From NCBI RefSeq assembly GCF_000195315.1, contig NC_015389.1, positions 1,116,001 through 1,180,000 on the forward strand: a DNA stretch of 64,000 bases, in the 5' to 3' direction. Position 1 is the first letter of the stretch, and each line of letters starts with the position of its first letter. Origin of the DNA: Coriobacterium glomerans PW2. Lineage in GTDB: Bacteria; Actinomycetota; Coriobacteriia; Coriobacteriales; Coriobacteriaceae. Made by a program: the position numbers and the translations under genes. Under the pieces are notes generated by a model. It made no database searches, had not been told where the DNA came from, and saw nothing but the letters and a program-made list of their open reading frames with translations. This document shows positions 52,304 through 60,729 of this stretch, in pieces.

Positions 52304-55108
52304 TCACACCCCCATCGCGTCCGCGCACCTGTCGCAGATGCGAGCGTGCTCTCCGTGGGGGCCGGTCGATTCGCGGTAGCGCCAGCATCGGTCGCAGCGC
52401 TCGCCTTCGGCGGCTGCGATCTCGATGGCGAGCTCCTCTCCGGCGACGAGCTCGACTTCGGCTACGATGAAGAACTCAGCCAGATCGGGAGCATCGGCTC
52501 CTGTGAGCAACTCGTGCATGGCCGCGGGCACGGTCGCGCGCACACGCACCTCCTGGCTTTTGGTGAACTCCCCGTCTGCGCGCCCGTCCTCGAGCGTCTT
52601 GGTCACAGCCGCGCGCAGCTCGAGAGCGGCTTCCAGAACCGGTGAGAGACTCTCGGCCTCGCCAAGGGAAAGCGGCGTCTCATACCATTCGAGCAGTGCA
52701 GCGTATGTCTGGTCGTCTCGGCAACCGGACGGGGCGAATGCCATGACCTCGTCTGTCGTGTATGCGAGAATCGGCTGCAGGTCCCGAAGCAGCATGGAGA
52801 GCAACTCGGACAGAACGGTCTGCGCGCTGCGGCGCGCGGGCGCGTCAGCGCGCTCGCAGTACAGGCGATCCTTGAGCGCATCGAGATAGACATTCGAGAG
52901 CTCGGTCACGACGAAGTCATAAAGCGTCCGGTAGACGCGGTTGAACTCATACGAGGCATACGCGCCCGTCACCTCCGCTTGGACCAGAGTCATCTTGGCG
53001 AGCATGAGCCTATCGAGCGGAAGCAGCTGCGCCACATCGACGGCATCCGTCTTCGGATCGAACTGGCCTTCCAGCTCAGAGAGCAAAAACCGAAAGGTGT
53101 TGCGAAAGCGGCGATAGGCGTCCGAGGTGCGCGCGAGGATGTCGCGATCACAGGCGACATCAGATGACGTATCGACCGAGGCGACCCACAGACGAACGAT
53201 ATCCGCCCCCATCTCCTCGCAGATGGCGTTCGGATCGATGACGTTGCCGAGTGACTTCGACATCTTCCTGCCCTGTCCGTCCAAGACGAAGCCCTGAGAG
53301 ACGACCCCCCGGAACGGTGCCGTGCCCTCGGCGGCCACGCTCGTGAGCAACGAGGACTGGAACCAGCCGCGATGCTGATCGGATCCCTCAAGGTAAAGAT
53401 CGGCGGGATAGCTGAGACCGGGCCGCTTTCGCAAAACGGCCTGCCAAGACACCCCGGAGTCCCACCAGACGTCCAAGATATCCTTATCCGCCTTCAAGCG
53501 ATGAGAGCCGCATGCGGGACACGCGCACGCGGCCCCCAGATAGCTCTCAGGAGTCTCGGTGAACCAGGCATCGGAGCCCCGGTCGCGAAAGAGCTCGATC
53601 ACGGCATCGAGCGTCTCGTCGGTCATGACCTTCTCGCCGCAGGCCGCGCACGTGTAACTCGGAATCGGTACGCCCCAGTTGCGCTGTCGCGAGATGCACC
53701 AGTCCGGTCGGCCCTCGATCATCGCGGACAGACGATTCGAAGCGTTGCCCGGATACCAGCGCACGCAGGTATCGATCGCCTCAAGGGCGCGGGATCGCAG
53801 ATTCGCGGCGTCCATGGATACGAACCACTGATCCGTCGCCCGAAACAGCACCGGGTTGCCGCAGCGCCAGCAATGCGGATAGCTGTGCGAGATTCGCTTC
53901 TCGCCGACGAGCGTGCCGCGCTCACGCAGATACTCGATTATCTCGGGATTGGCCTCGTCGGTATCGAGCCCGGAGAACGGCCCCCCGGTACCGAAGCTCT
54001 CGCCTGAGTAGAATCGTCCGTCATCATCCACGGGCATGCAGATCTCCATGTCCTCGGCCATGCAGGCATAGTAGTCATCGACACCATGACCGGGTGAGTT
54101 GTGGACGATTCCGGTTCCCTCGTCCAGGCCGACGTAATCGGCGAGGAGCGCGATCCCCCGCACCTGATCAAAGATCGGTTGACGATAGCGCAGATGAAAT
54201 AGGTCTTCGGCGACGACTCGATAGGGTCGGCCATCGACCTCAAGCGGCGTCAGATCCCAGCCGAGCTGCTCGCACACGCGCTCAGCGAGCTCCTCCGCCA
54301 TGAGCTCGGCCCGTCCGGCGTGCTCGATCGCGGTATAGATGGCACCGGGTTTCAACGAGACAGCCTGATCGGATGGGAGCGTCCAGGGGGTGGTCGTCCA
54401 GATGATGAAATCAACCGGTCCGGAGAAGCCCTCCAATCCCTTCGGAGTATCCGTCAGCTCGAAGCGAACGTAGACCGACGGAGATGTCTCGTCGCCGTAC
54501 TCTATCTCCGCCTCCGCGAGAGCCGTATGGCAGTGCTTGCACCAATGGACCGGTTTGTGGCCCCGGTAGATCATGCCTTGATCAAACAGGCTCTTGAAGA
54601 CCTCGATATCCGCCGCGTCGTGCTCATGATGCAACGTGAGGTAGGGATTGTCCCAGTCCGCGAGCACGCCGAGCCGCTCGAACCCGGCTTTCTGGACCTC
54701 GATGTTCTCCACGGCAAAACGGCGGCACAGCTCGCGAATCCTCTCCACCGGCGTCCGGTTGAACCTCTCGGTGCCCAGCTTCTCCTCGACTCTATGCTCG
54801 ATCGGCTGACCATGGCAGTCCCATCCCGGTACGAAGTGAACTTGTCTGCCTCGCATCATCCAGTAGCGATTGATCATGTCCTTGCCGATCTTGTTCATCG
54901 CGTGACCCATGTGGATCGGACCGTTGGCATACGGAGGACCATCATGGAGCACAAACGATTCCTGCTCGCTGCAGCGCTGCTGAGCCAGTCGATAGACGCG
55001 CGCCGACCGCCATGACTCAAGGCGCGCCGGCTCGGTCTTTGCAAGACTTCCGCGCATTGGAAAACCAGTCTTCGGAAGATTCATGGTGTGCTTGTAATCA
55101 TTGCCCAT
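52304..55108 (-). CDS. ileS: Isoleucine--tRNA ligase
   Basis: A 934-residue class I synthetase: HMGH in place of HIGH (PIHMGHAMNK), editing domain, KMSKS (GRKMSKSLGNV) and a C-terminal zinc ribbon (CDRCWRYR and CDRCADAMG). The eubacterial-type architecture is normal in length. The ATG at 55108 has AAAGGATGG upstream. Expression is governed by the T-box leader. ileS-lspA-rluD read as one operon. Confidence 0.97.
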   Translation of the reverse strand: MGNDYKHTMNLPKTGFPMRGSLAKTEPARLESWRSARVYRLAQQRCSEQESFVLHDGPPYANGPIHMGHAMNKIGKDMINRYWMMRGRQVHFVPGWDCHGQPIEHRVEEKLGTERFNRTPVERIRELCRRFAVENIEVQKAGFERLGVLADWDNPYLTLHHEHDAADIEVFKSLFDQGMIYRGHKPVHWCKHCHTALAEAEIEYGDETSPSVYVRFELTDTPKGLEGFSGPVDFIIWTTTPWTLPSDQAVSLKPGAIYTAIEHAGRAELMAEELAERVCEQLGWDLTPLEVDGRPYRVVAEDLFHLRYRQPIFDQVRGIALLADYVGLDEGTGIVHNSPGHGVDDYYACMAEDMEICMPVDDDGRFYSGESFGTGGPFSGLDTDEANPEIIEYLRERGTLVGEKRISHSYPHCWRCGNPVLFRATDQWFVSMDAANLRSRALEAIDTCVRWYPGNASNRLSAMIEGRPDWCISRQRNWGVPIPSYTCAACGEKVMTDETLDAVIELFRDRGSDAWFTETPESYLGAACACPACGSHRLKADKDILDVWWDSGVSWQAVLRKRPGLSYPADLYLEGSDQHRGWFQSSLLTSVAAEGTAPFRGVVSQGFVLDGQGRKMSKSLGNVIDPNAICEEMGADIVRLWVASVDTSSDVACDRDILARTSDAYRRFRNTFRFLLSELEGQFDPKTDAVDVAQLLPLDRLMLAKMTLVQAEVTGAYASYEFNRVYRTLYDFVVTELSNVYLDALKDRLYCERADAPARRSAQTVLSELLSMLLRDLQPILAYTTDEVMAFAPSGCRDDQTYAALLEWYETPLSLGEAESLSPVLEAALELRAAVTKTLEDGRADGEFTKSQEVRVRATVPAAMHELLTGADAPDLAEFFIVAEVELVAGEELAIEIAAAEGERCDRCWRYRESTGPHGEHARICDRCADAMGV

Positions 55109-55178
55109 GCGAGAGTTCCATCCTTTTCCAAGGGCACCGATGTGCCCGATCCCATCTGGTGCCGACGCGCGGTGACGA

Positions 55179-55215
55179 GAAAAAAACGCTCCGTCCCTCG
55201 AGCTGGGACGAAGCG
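55179..55215 (-). terminator. T-box regulatory terminator
   Basis: The minus strand reads CGCTTCGTCCC, a seven-base loop, GGGACGGAGCG and then seven T residues (plus 55180-55186). This is a strong intrinsic terminator about 70 bp before ileS, alternative to the antiterminator containing the T-box. Confidence 0.93.
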
Positions 55216-55495
55216 CCTGAACACGTGCAAGACGAGATTCGCCCGCTCGCGACTGATACCCTTCGCTTTACCACCCAGCTCAGGTGCGCCTGGCACCCGT
55301 TACTCGGCTGGTCTGTGACGACGACCATCTCGGCGGCATCTACTGCGCTCTGAGAAACCCGAGCGGTTCGAACCGCGGCTCCGGGGTGATCTTCGCTGCG
55401 CCTGCGCGTACGGACTCGCAGCACCCGTCCGCTCTCTCATCCGTGCAGGGCGCATCTACTTGTCCCCATCACTGCCTGTGGCGTCAATGATACCA
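55179..55495 (-). promoter_or_regulatory. T-box riboswitch of ileS
   Basis: Read on the minus strand, Stem I begins with the conserved GTGATGGGGAC..AAGTAGATG block (about plus 55457-55475). A TGCGCC/GGCGCA helix and a GAGAGAG/GGACGG apical region follow. The specifier is ATC (plus 55388-55390), an isoleucine codon followed by A. Downstream comes the T-box proper, GGGTGGTAAAGCG (plus 55264-55276), whose TGGT can pair with a tRNA ending ACCA, as tRNA-Ile does. A terminator hairpin with a U-run completes it. Uncharged tRNA-Ile should favour the antiterminator and so switch ileS on. The 5' end is approximate. Confidence 0.9.
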
Positions 55496-55566
55496 CGTTC
55501 TCCCTTGGTGCGCGCACCGAGCATCGAGGCATGCGACGGGTAGGCACCAATGAAGCGCCGACTTGC

Positions 55567-56499
55567 TCAATCCTGTCGAAGTCGCAGATGAATCTGACGA
55601 TGTCCCGACTCGCCGGAGGACTCGTCGAACTCGTAGGCGCCCAGCGACTTCAGAAAGGGAAGCAGTTTCTTGAAACCGTAGTTGCGGACATCGAAATCGG
55701 GCATGCGCTTGGAGAGCTGGTCTCCGAGACGTCCCAGAGAAAGCCAGCCCTCATCGTCTGAGAACTTGTCGATGACCGAGTTGATCGTCGTGCGAATCGT
55801 GCGCATGCGTCGACGCCTGTCGGCGCGACTCAGCTCATCGAAATCGGGCTCCGCGCTGTCCGGCTGCGCCGAGGCGAGCAGGGAGGGCCGTCGATCCTGC
55901 GCTCCCTGGCCGGGATGGGGTCCCGTGACGCGCTCGCGATCGCGCTCGCTGGACGCTCGTCTCCCGACACTCGAGCCCTTTCGCTGGTGCTTGCTGCGCG
56001 GTGCCTCCTCGACCTCTTGCTCTTCCTCGGCCGCCTCGTCTGCCTTCCGGGCCTCGAAGAGCAGATCAAGATACTTGAACTGGTTGCAGGCGGAGATGAA
56101 CGGCTCGGGGGTCTTCTGCTCGCCCATGCCGATGACCTGCATCCCGCTTTCTCGCAAACGGGCGACGAGACGCGTGAAATCCGAATCCGAGCTCACGATC
56201 GTGAAGCCGTCGACCGTGCCGGAATACAATATATCCATCGCGTCTATGATCATCGCTGAGTCCGTCGCGTTCTTGCCGTAGGTGTAGCTGTACTGCTGCA
56301 TCGGCAGAATCGAATTCTCGAGCAGACAGTTCTTCCACGATGCGAGCCGCGGGCTCGTCCAATCGCCGTAGATTCGCTTGTAGGTGGCGATACCGTAGTT
56401 TGCCACCTCGTCCAAAACGATCTTGATGTATTTATCGGATATGTTGTCCGCATCTATCAGGATCGCAAATTTCAGGTCGCTATCCAAATTGGCACTCAT
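55567..56499 (-). CDS. NYN-domain protein with C-terminal LOTUS/OST-HTH domain
   Basis: 310 residues. The N-terminal NYN (PIN-like ribonuclease) domain has the acidic residues in LIDADNIS, KNATDSAMIIDAMD and SSDSDFTRL. A charged, disordered linker (about 155-235) leads to an OST-HTH/LOTUS domain (about 240-308) containing RNYGFKKLLPFL. The family (LabA/DUF88) is predicted to cut RNA; LOTUS domains bind RNA, including G-quadruplexes. No bacterial role is firmly known to me. It lies alone between thiI and the ileS T-box. Confidence 0.87.
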   Translation of the reverse strand: MSANLDSDLKFAILIDADNISDKYIKIVLDEVANYGIATYKRIYGDWTSPRLASWKNCLLENSILPMQQYSYTYGKNATDSAMIIDAMDILYSGTVDGFTIVSSDSDFTRLVARLRESGMQVIGMGEQKTPEPFISACNQFKYLDLLFEARKADEAAEEEQEVEEAPRSKHQRKGSSVGRRASSERDRERVTGPHPGQGAQDRRPSLLASAQPDSAEPDFDELSRADRRRRMRTIRTTINSVIDKFSDDEGWLSLGRLGDQLSKRMPDFDVRNYGFKKLLPFLKSLGAYEFDESSGESGHRQIHLRLRQD

Positions 56500-56517
56500 G
56501 GCTGCCTCTCTCGTATC

Positions 56518-57765
56518 CTATTCCATCGAGCTGTCTGCGCCTCGTTGAGCGAGCGAGCGATGGCGCTCGCGCAGAGCACGCGGCGGGCGGTAGCTGCCGC
56601 TCGTGAAATCAACGTATTCGATGGTATCCATCAGCTGCTCGAGCATCCCCTCATGATCGATGAGGTCCCAGCTGCGACGCACCTCGCACATCTTTGCATG
56701 GGTCTCTGGCCGACGCGGCATAAACAGCGTGCAGCAATCCGAAGCGGTCTCGCAGGAGATGTCGAAGGTGCCGATCGCCTGCGCTCGATCGATGATCTCC
56801 TGCTTATCCGAGCCGATGAGGGGCCGCAGGACAGGTATCGACACGACGTCGTCCACCGCCTGAATGTTCTCGAGCGTCTGCGAGGCGACCTGGCCGAGCG
56901 ACTCGCCGGTCACGAGCGCCCGAGCCCCCTCGATGCGCGCCACGCGCTCGGCGAGCGCATACATCATGCGGCGGTACATGATCACGCGCAGGGCACTGGG
57001 ACACGCCAATGAGATCGCGCGCTGACAGTCACCGAATGCCACGACATAGAGCCGGCCTATCTGGATGGCCGGCGCATAGGCAGAGATGATGTCCTGGCAC
57101 AGATCCTCGCTCGACGCCGCCGTCTGAGGTCGACCGGAGAAGTGCACGGGAACGCAGACCGCACCGCGCCGGGAAAGCAACCAAGTCGCTACGGGCGAGT
57201 CTATCCCCGATGAGAGCAGCGTCACAACCTTTCCCGCGCTTCCGACGGGGAGGCCGCCCGCACCCCTTTCCGAACGCGCGTAGACGAACACCTCCCCTTG
57301 CACCACGAGGACGTTCACGACGGCATCGGGTTCGTGCATCCGCACTACCTTGTCGGGAAACGCCTGACACAGGGCATCTCCCACCTGAGCGTTGAGCTCG
57401 AGCGAGGACAGCGGGTAATCGGTATGCGATCGCCGCGCATGAACCTTGAACGTCTCAAATGAGCCGAACTCGGTGAGCGCGGCGATCGCGGCGCGGCAAT
57501 AGTGCTGCGGAACGCGTCTCGTGCGGAAGGCGAGAGATACCCTGGCGACACCCGGCACCCTTGCGATCACATCGAAAGCTCGCCGAGCGTCGTCAGCATC
57601 CGAGAACGTCACGAGCACGTGCCCGGATATTCGAACGACGCGGTCCACGGAAAAGGCGGCAAGAGCCGCCTTTATCGTATCGATGAGCAAAGATTCGAAA
57701 TGCGCTCGGTTCTTTCCCTTGAGTCCGACCTCATGGTAGTGGACCAAGCAGACGCGACTGGTCAT
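56518..57765 (-). CDS. thiI: tRNA 4-thiouridine synthase ThiI
   Basis: 415 residues: ferredoxin-like and THUMP domains (about 1-170), then the PP-loop ATPase domain with LLSSGIDSPVATWLL and the persulfide cysteine region ASDCCTLFMPRRPET. There is no C-terminal rhodanese domain, as in most Gram-positive ThiI. It puts sulfur on U8 of tRNA. The usual PP-loop SGGxDS is SSGIDS here, a known variation in ThiI. No dedicated cysteine desulfurase (NifZ) lies beside it. The ATG abuts the rpoZ stop. Confidence 0.92.
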   Translation of the reverse strand: MTSRVCLVHYHEVGLKGKNRAHFESLLIDTIKAALAAFSVDRVVRISGHVLVTFSDADDARRAFDVIARVPGVARVSLAFRTRRVPQHYCRAAIAALTEFGSFETFKVHARRSHTDYPLSSLELNAQVGDALCQAFPDKVVRMHEPDAVVNVLVVQGEVFVYARSERGAGGLPVGSAGKVVTLLSSGIDSPVATWLLSRRGAVCVPVHFSGRPQTAASSEDLCQDIISAYAPAIQIGRLYVVAFGDCQRAISLACPSALRVIMYRRMMYALAERVARIEGARALVTGESLGQVASQTLENIQAVDDVVSIPVLRPLIGSDKQEIIDRAQAIGTFDISCETASDCCTLFMPRRPETHAKMCEVRRSWDLIDHEGMLEQLMDTIEYVDFTSGSYRPPRALRERHRSLAQRGADSSME

Positions 57766-58053
57766 CTAGACGTCTGCGGCGCGGTGGCCGAGTGCTTCCT
57801 CGAAACGCGGAAGATCAAACGAGATGTCACCATCGGCGATCTCATCCATCGCCATCGAGATGGTGTCTTTACCGGACAAAGCTATGGTGATGTCATCGAC
57901 GTCCTGCACGGCGAGAACACGGCTGTGCTGACCGCGCAGCATGCTATTGATATCGCATGCGCGCTTGGAAGCGAGCGAGGCCAACAGGAATCGGTTTCGT
58001 TCGGTTTTGTCCAACAGCTCATCAATCGGTGGTTTGACGACTGACACGGGCAT
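57766..58053 (-). CDS. rpoZ: RNA polymerase omega subunit
   Basis: 95 residues with the omega core: IDELLDKTERNRFLLASLASKRACDINSML. It stabilises RNA polymerase assembly. The ATG at 58053 shares one base with the gmk stop (TGATG) and has AAAGGA upstream; the ATG one codon earlier is too close to it. The gmk-rpoZ order is conserved. The C-terminal half is acidic. Confidence 0.9.
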   Translation of the reverse strand: MPVSVVKPPIDELLDKTERNRFLLASLASKRACDINSMLRGQHSRVLAVQDVDDITIALSGKDTISMAMDEIADGDISFDLPRFEEALGHRAADV

Positions 58054-58622
58054 CATATCCTTTCGTTGCGTTTGATGATGCGGACGAGCTCCTCGCACGC
58101 CCGATCAAGATCATCGTTGATGACGACGGCATCGTATCGACCGACGAGCTGAAGTTCCCGCTCGGCATCGACCAGACGGCGCTCCAGCGTCGAAGCGGTC
58201 TCGCTGCCTCGGCTGACAAGCCGCCTTCTGATGACACCGAGACTCGGCGGCATGATAAAAATCAAAACAGCCTCAGGGAACTGTTGCCGAACCTGAAATG
58301 CACCCTGGGGGTCAAGCTCCATGATCAACGAGACGCCCAAGCCCAGACAGCGGTCGATCTCGCTTCTCAACGTGCCGTAGAAGTTTCCATGCACTTCCGC
58401 CCACTCTACGAATTCGCCGCCATCGATCAAGGCCGTAAACTTCTCGCGCGACAGAAAATAATACGTTTTGCCATCGACTTCACCTTCGCGGGGGGCGCGC
58501 GTGGTAGCCGAAACCGTCAGGCCCAAGCGAGGAAGCAGTGCGCGCGCATGCGCGACGAGTGTTCCCTTGCCTGCTCCTGACGGTCCTGAGATCACGAAAA
58601 GCGTTGATTCAGCGCAGTCCAC
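58053..58622 (-). CDS. gmk: Guanylate kinase
   Basis: 189 residues with the P-loop GPSGAGKGT, the GMP-binding TTRAPREGEVDGKTYYF segment and the GTLRSEID region. It converts GMP to GDP. The GTG at 58622 lies three bases after the mihF stop and lacks a clear ribosome site, pointing to translational coupling. Confidence 0.95.
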   Translation of the reverse strand: MDCAESTLFVISGPSGAGKGTLVAHARALLPRLGLTVSATTRAPREGEVDGKTYYFLSREKFTALIDGGEFVEWAEVHGNFYGTLRSEIDRCLGLGVSLIMELDPQGAFQVRQQFPEAVLIFIMPPSLGVIRRRLVSRGSETASTLERRLVDAERELQLVGRYDAVVINDDLDRACEELVRIIKRNERI

Positions 58623-58625
58623 TAC

Positions 58626-58934
58626 TTACTTGGTGAGCTGGGCGAGCAGCTGCTCGCGCTGGCGAACTCCGAGCCCCTGAACGCGCCGCGTAGCAGAGAT
58701 ACCGAGCTCATCCATGATCTTGGCAGCCTTGGCCTTGCCGTAGCCGGGAAGCGACTCGATCAGGGTGGAGACCTTCATACGAGAAGCGATGGGATCGTCT
58801 GAGTTCAGAACCGACTCAAGCGAGATCGCGCCCTTCTTGATCTTCTCGCGAAGCTCGGCACGTGCATGACGGGCGGCAGCCGCTTTCTCAAGTGCGGCCT
58901 TGCGCTGCTCGTCAGTGAGCTGAGGTAGCGCCAT
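58626..58934 (-). CDS. mihF: Actinobacterial integration host factor (mIHF)
   Basis: 102 residues, basic and helical, with an H2TH-like segment (LIESLPGYGKAKAAKIMDELGI) characteristic of mIHF. It bends and compacts DNA and is a phylum-level actinobacterial marker, adjacent to gmk as in Mycobacterium and Streptomyces. The ATG at 58934 has GGAGG five bases upstream. Confidence 0.94.
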   Translation of the reverse strand: MALPQLTDEQRKAALEKAAAARHARAELREKIKKGAISLESVLNSDDPIASRMKVSTLIESLPGYGKAKAAKIMDELGISATRRVQGLGVRQREQLLAQLTK

Positions 58935-59134
58935 TAGAACCTCCAATATCTACGTTTCTACTATCAAATCAGGTAGTCAAGCTTGGAAAACGGGCTAACC
59001 GACCTGCGAACCGCATCATAGGTTAGACGAACGGCGATCAAAGTTCAAGTGCACAGGTCTCAAGAAGTGCGGATATCAAGCTAATTCATAGAACGTTCGC
59101 TAAGTTTCAGCAGGTTAGGGGGCAACACATTATC
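58935..59134 (-). promoter_or_regulatory. mihF upstream region
   Basis: A 200-bp spacer between pyrF and mihF. The best promoter candidate is a TATGAT -10 at about 59017-59022 (minus orientation) with a weak TTTGAT 16 bp upstream; a TTGACT lies nearer the gene. No terminator for pyrF is visible. Confidence 0.3.
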
Positions 59135-59860
59135 TCAGGCGACATCGTCGACCAATTCGCCCACAATGGCATCGAATGCGGCAAGTGGATCATCCGCGCA
59201 GGTGATGGGCCTGCCGACGACAATGTGGCTCGCTCCTGCGCGCACCGCCTCAGCAGGCGTCGCGACACGGCTCTGATCCCCGCGAGCCGCCCCGCGAGGA
59301 CGTACCCCAGGCGTCACGACAAGGGCATCAGGACCGAGAAGGCTGCGCATGGAAGCTGCCTCTTGGGGCGAGCACACCACGCCATCGATCCCGCTGTCAT
59401 GCGCCAGACGCGCCAGGGCGAGCGCCTGCTCGGCGATCGGGCGCGTGACGCCCACGCGCGCAAGCTCTTCCTCATTCATACTCGTGAGCACGGTGATCGC
59501 CGCAAGAAGCGGACGCTTGCCCATGACATCGGCAGCCTCATCGGCGCCGCGGCGACACGCCCGCAGCATCTGCGCGGAACCGGCACCGTGAACGGTGATG
59601 AGATCCGCGCCGGAAAAAGATGCGCTTTTGACCGCCCGCTCGACTTGGAACGGAATGTCATGGAACTTCGCATCCAGAAAGACCTTGTAGCCGCGTCGCT
59701 TGAGCGCCATGACGAACGCAGGGCCCTCGTCGTAGATCAGCGTGATGCCGACCTTCATCCATCGCGCATGACCCTCCAGAGCTGTCGCCAAGGCGAGTGC
59801 CTGATCCGAGCGGCAATCGAGAGCAACCATCACCTTGTCCTGAGCATCACGAAGCTCCAC
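59135..59860 (-). CDS. pyrF: Orotidine 5'-phosphate decarboxylase
   Basis: 241 residues from a GTG at 59860, which has AAGGAGG five bases upstream. ALDC opens the barrel, DAKFHDIP holds the catalytic Lys/Asp set, and the phosphate loop is near VTPGVRPRG. It makes UMP from OMP. The frame is open much further upstream, but that part is a shadow of the uridine phosphorylase gene. It follows that gene and an MFS transporter, forming a pyrimidine group. Confidence 0.93.
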   Translation of the reverse strand: MELRDAQDKVMVALDCRSDQALALATALEGHARWMKVGITLIYDEGPAFVMALKRRGYKVFLDAKFHDIPFQVERAVKSASFSGADLITVHGAGSAQMLRACRRGADEAADVMGKRPLLAAITVLTSMNEEELARVGVTRPIAEQALALARLAHDSGIDGVVCSPQEAASMRSLLGPDALVVTPGVRPRGAARGDQSRVATPAEAVRAGASHIVVGRPITCADDPLAAFDAIVGELVDDVA

Positions 59861-59988
59861 CGTATCCTCCTTGCGAGCGCGTTCACGCAAAACGTCTGCG
59901 ATTCGCAGTATAGCATCGGTCGAGCTCTCAGAGAGCGATCCGGTCCGATAGCGGGCGAACTGCGAAAGAAGAACAGGAACGAGAGCGG

Positions 59989-60729
59989 CTATCGGGCGAG
60001 CACGCCGCGAAGCACCGCCGTCGCGGCGCGTTGATGCACGCGCCTGTAGTCCTCCTCGTCGGTCCACATCTCGTTTCTTCGACTGACATGAACGACCAGG
60101 GAGTTGGCCACCGGCACGCTGTAAATCGAACCAAGCAGATAGAGCGCCGCGGTCTCCATCTCGCAATTCAGGATACCGCGGTCGGTCCAGTATTTCATGA
60201 GCCCCGGATCCGGTCGCAGACGCGATTCGAATCCCTGCCGCCTGCCCTGACCCAGATAATAGGTCTCGGACGTGAGACCGACCCCGATATGGGCGGTGAT
60301 GCCGTCTGAGTCCATGGCGCAGCGGATGGCGCTCAGAAGAAGCGGATCGGCGACTGCGGGATAGGTGCTCGGCACATATGAACTCAACATGCCCTCGGAA
60401 CGAGCCATGCCCGAGTTCATGATGATCTCCCCCGGTTCGATACCGTCCTGCCATGCCCCGCATCCGCCGCAGCGCACGATCGCGCGCGCGCCGTTCTCGA
60501 TGAGCTCGGTGACGGCGATCTCGGTCGATCCGACTCCGATGCCGGTCGAGCAGATGGATACCTGCGTTCCTTCGAAGCTGCCCACCGCCAGCGAGAACTC
60601 GCGGTTTTCGCTCACCACCTCGGATTCATCCCATGTCGAGCTGATGAGGGAAACGCGACCGGGATCGCCCACGATGATCGTCGCATCACCGAGCACGCCC
60701 TCGGTCAGACCTTTCAGATGAACGCTCAT
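59989..60729 (-). CDS. udp: Uridine phosphorylase-type nucleoside phosphorylase
   Basis: 246 residues of the PNP/UDP family: the phosphate-binding GDPGRV, STGIGVGSTEIA, and the ribose-binding EMETAALY motif. It splits uridine (or another nucleoside) to base and ribose-1-phosphate. The ATG at 60729 has AGGAG upstream and overlaps the MFS stop as ATGA, so transport and cleavage are coupled. The exact substrate is not fixed by the sequence. Confidence 0.87.
   Translation of the reverse strand: MSVHLKGLTEGVLGDATIIVGDPGRVSLISSTWDESEVVSENREFSLAVGSFEGTQVSICSTGIGVGSTEIAVTELIENGARAIVRCGGCGAWQDGIEPGEIIMNSGMARSEGMLSSYVPSTYPAVADPLLLSAIRCAMDSDGITAHIGVGLTSETYYLGQGRRQGFESRLRPDPGLMKYWTDRGILNCEMETAALYLLGSIYSVPVANSLVVHVSRRNEMWTDEEDYRRVHQRAATAVLRGVLAR

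Noticed and set aside
55363-55376. GGTTCGAACC, resembling the T-arm of a tRNA
   Set aside because: No acceptor, D or anticodon arms surround it. It is a 14-base palindrome inside the ileS T-box leader.
59088-59099. GAACGTTC near 59090 as an SOS box
   Set aside because: The half-sites have no 4-bp spacer, so it does not fit GAAC-N4-GTTC.
59861-60463. Upstream extension of the pyrF frame by about 200 codons
   Set aside because: It overlaps the uridine phosphorylase gene out of frame, and a GTG with AAGGAGG upstream starts exactly where OMP decarboxylase homology starts.
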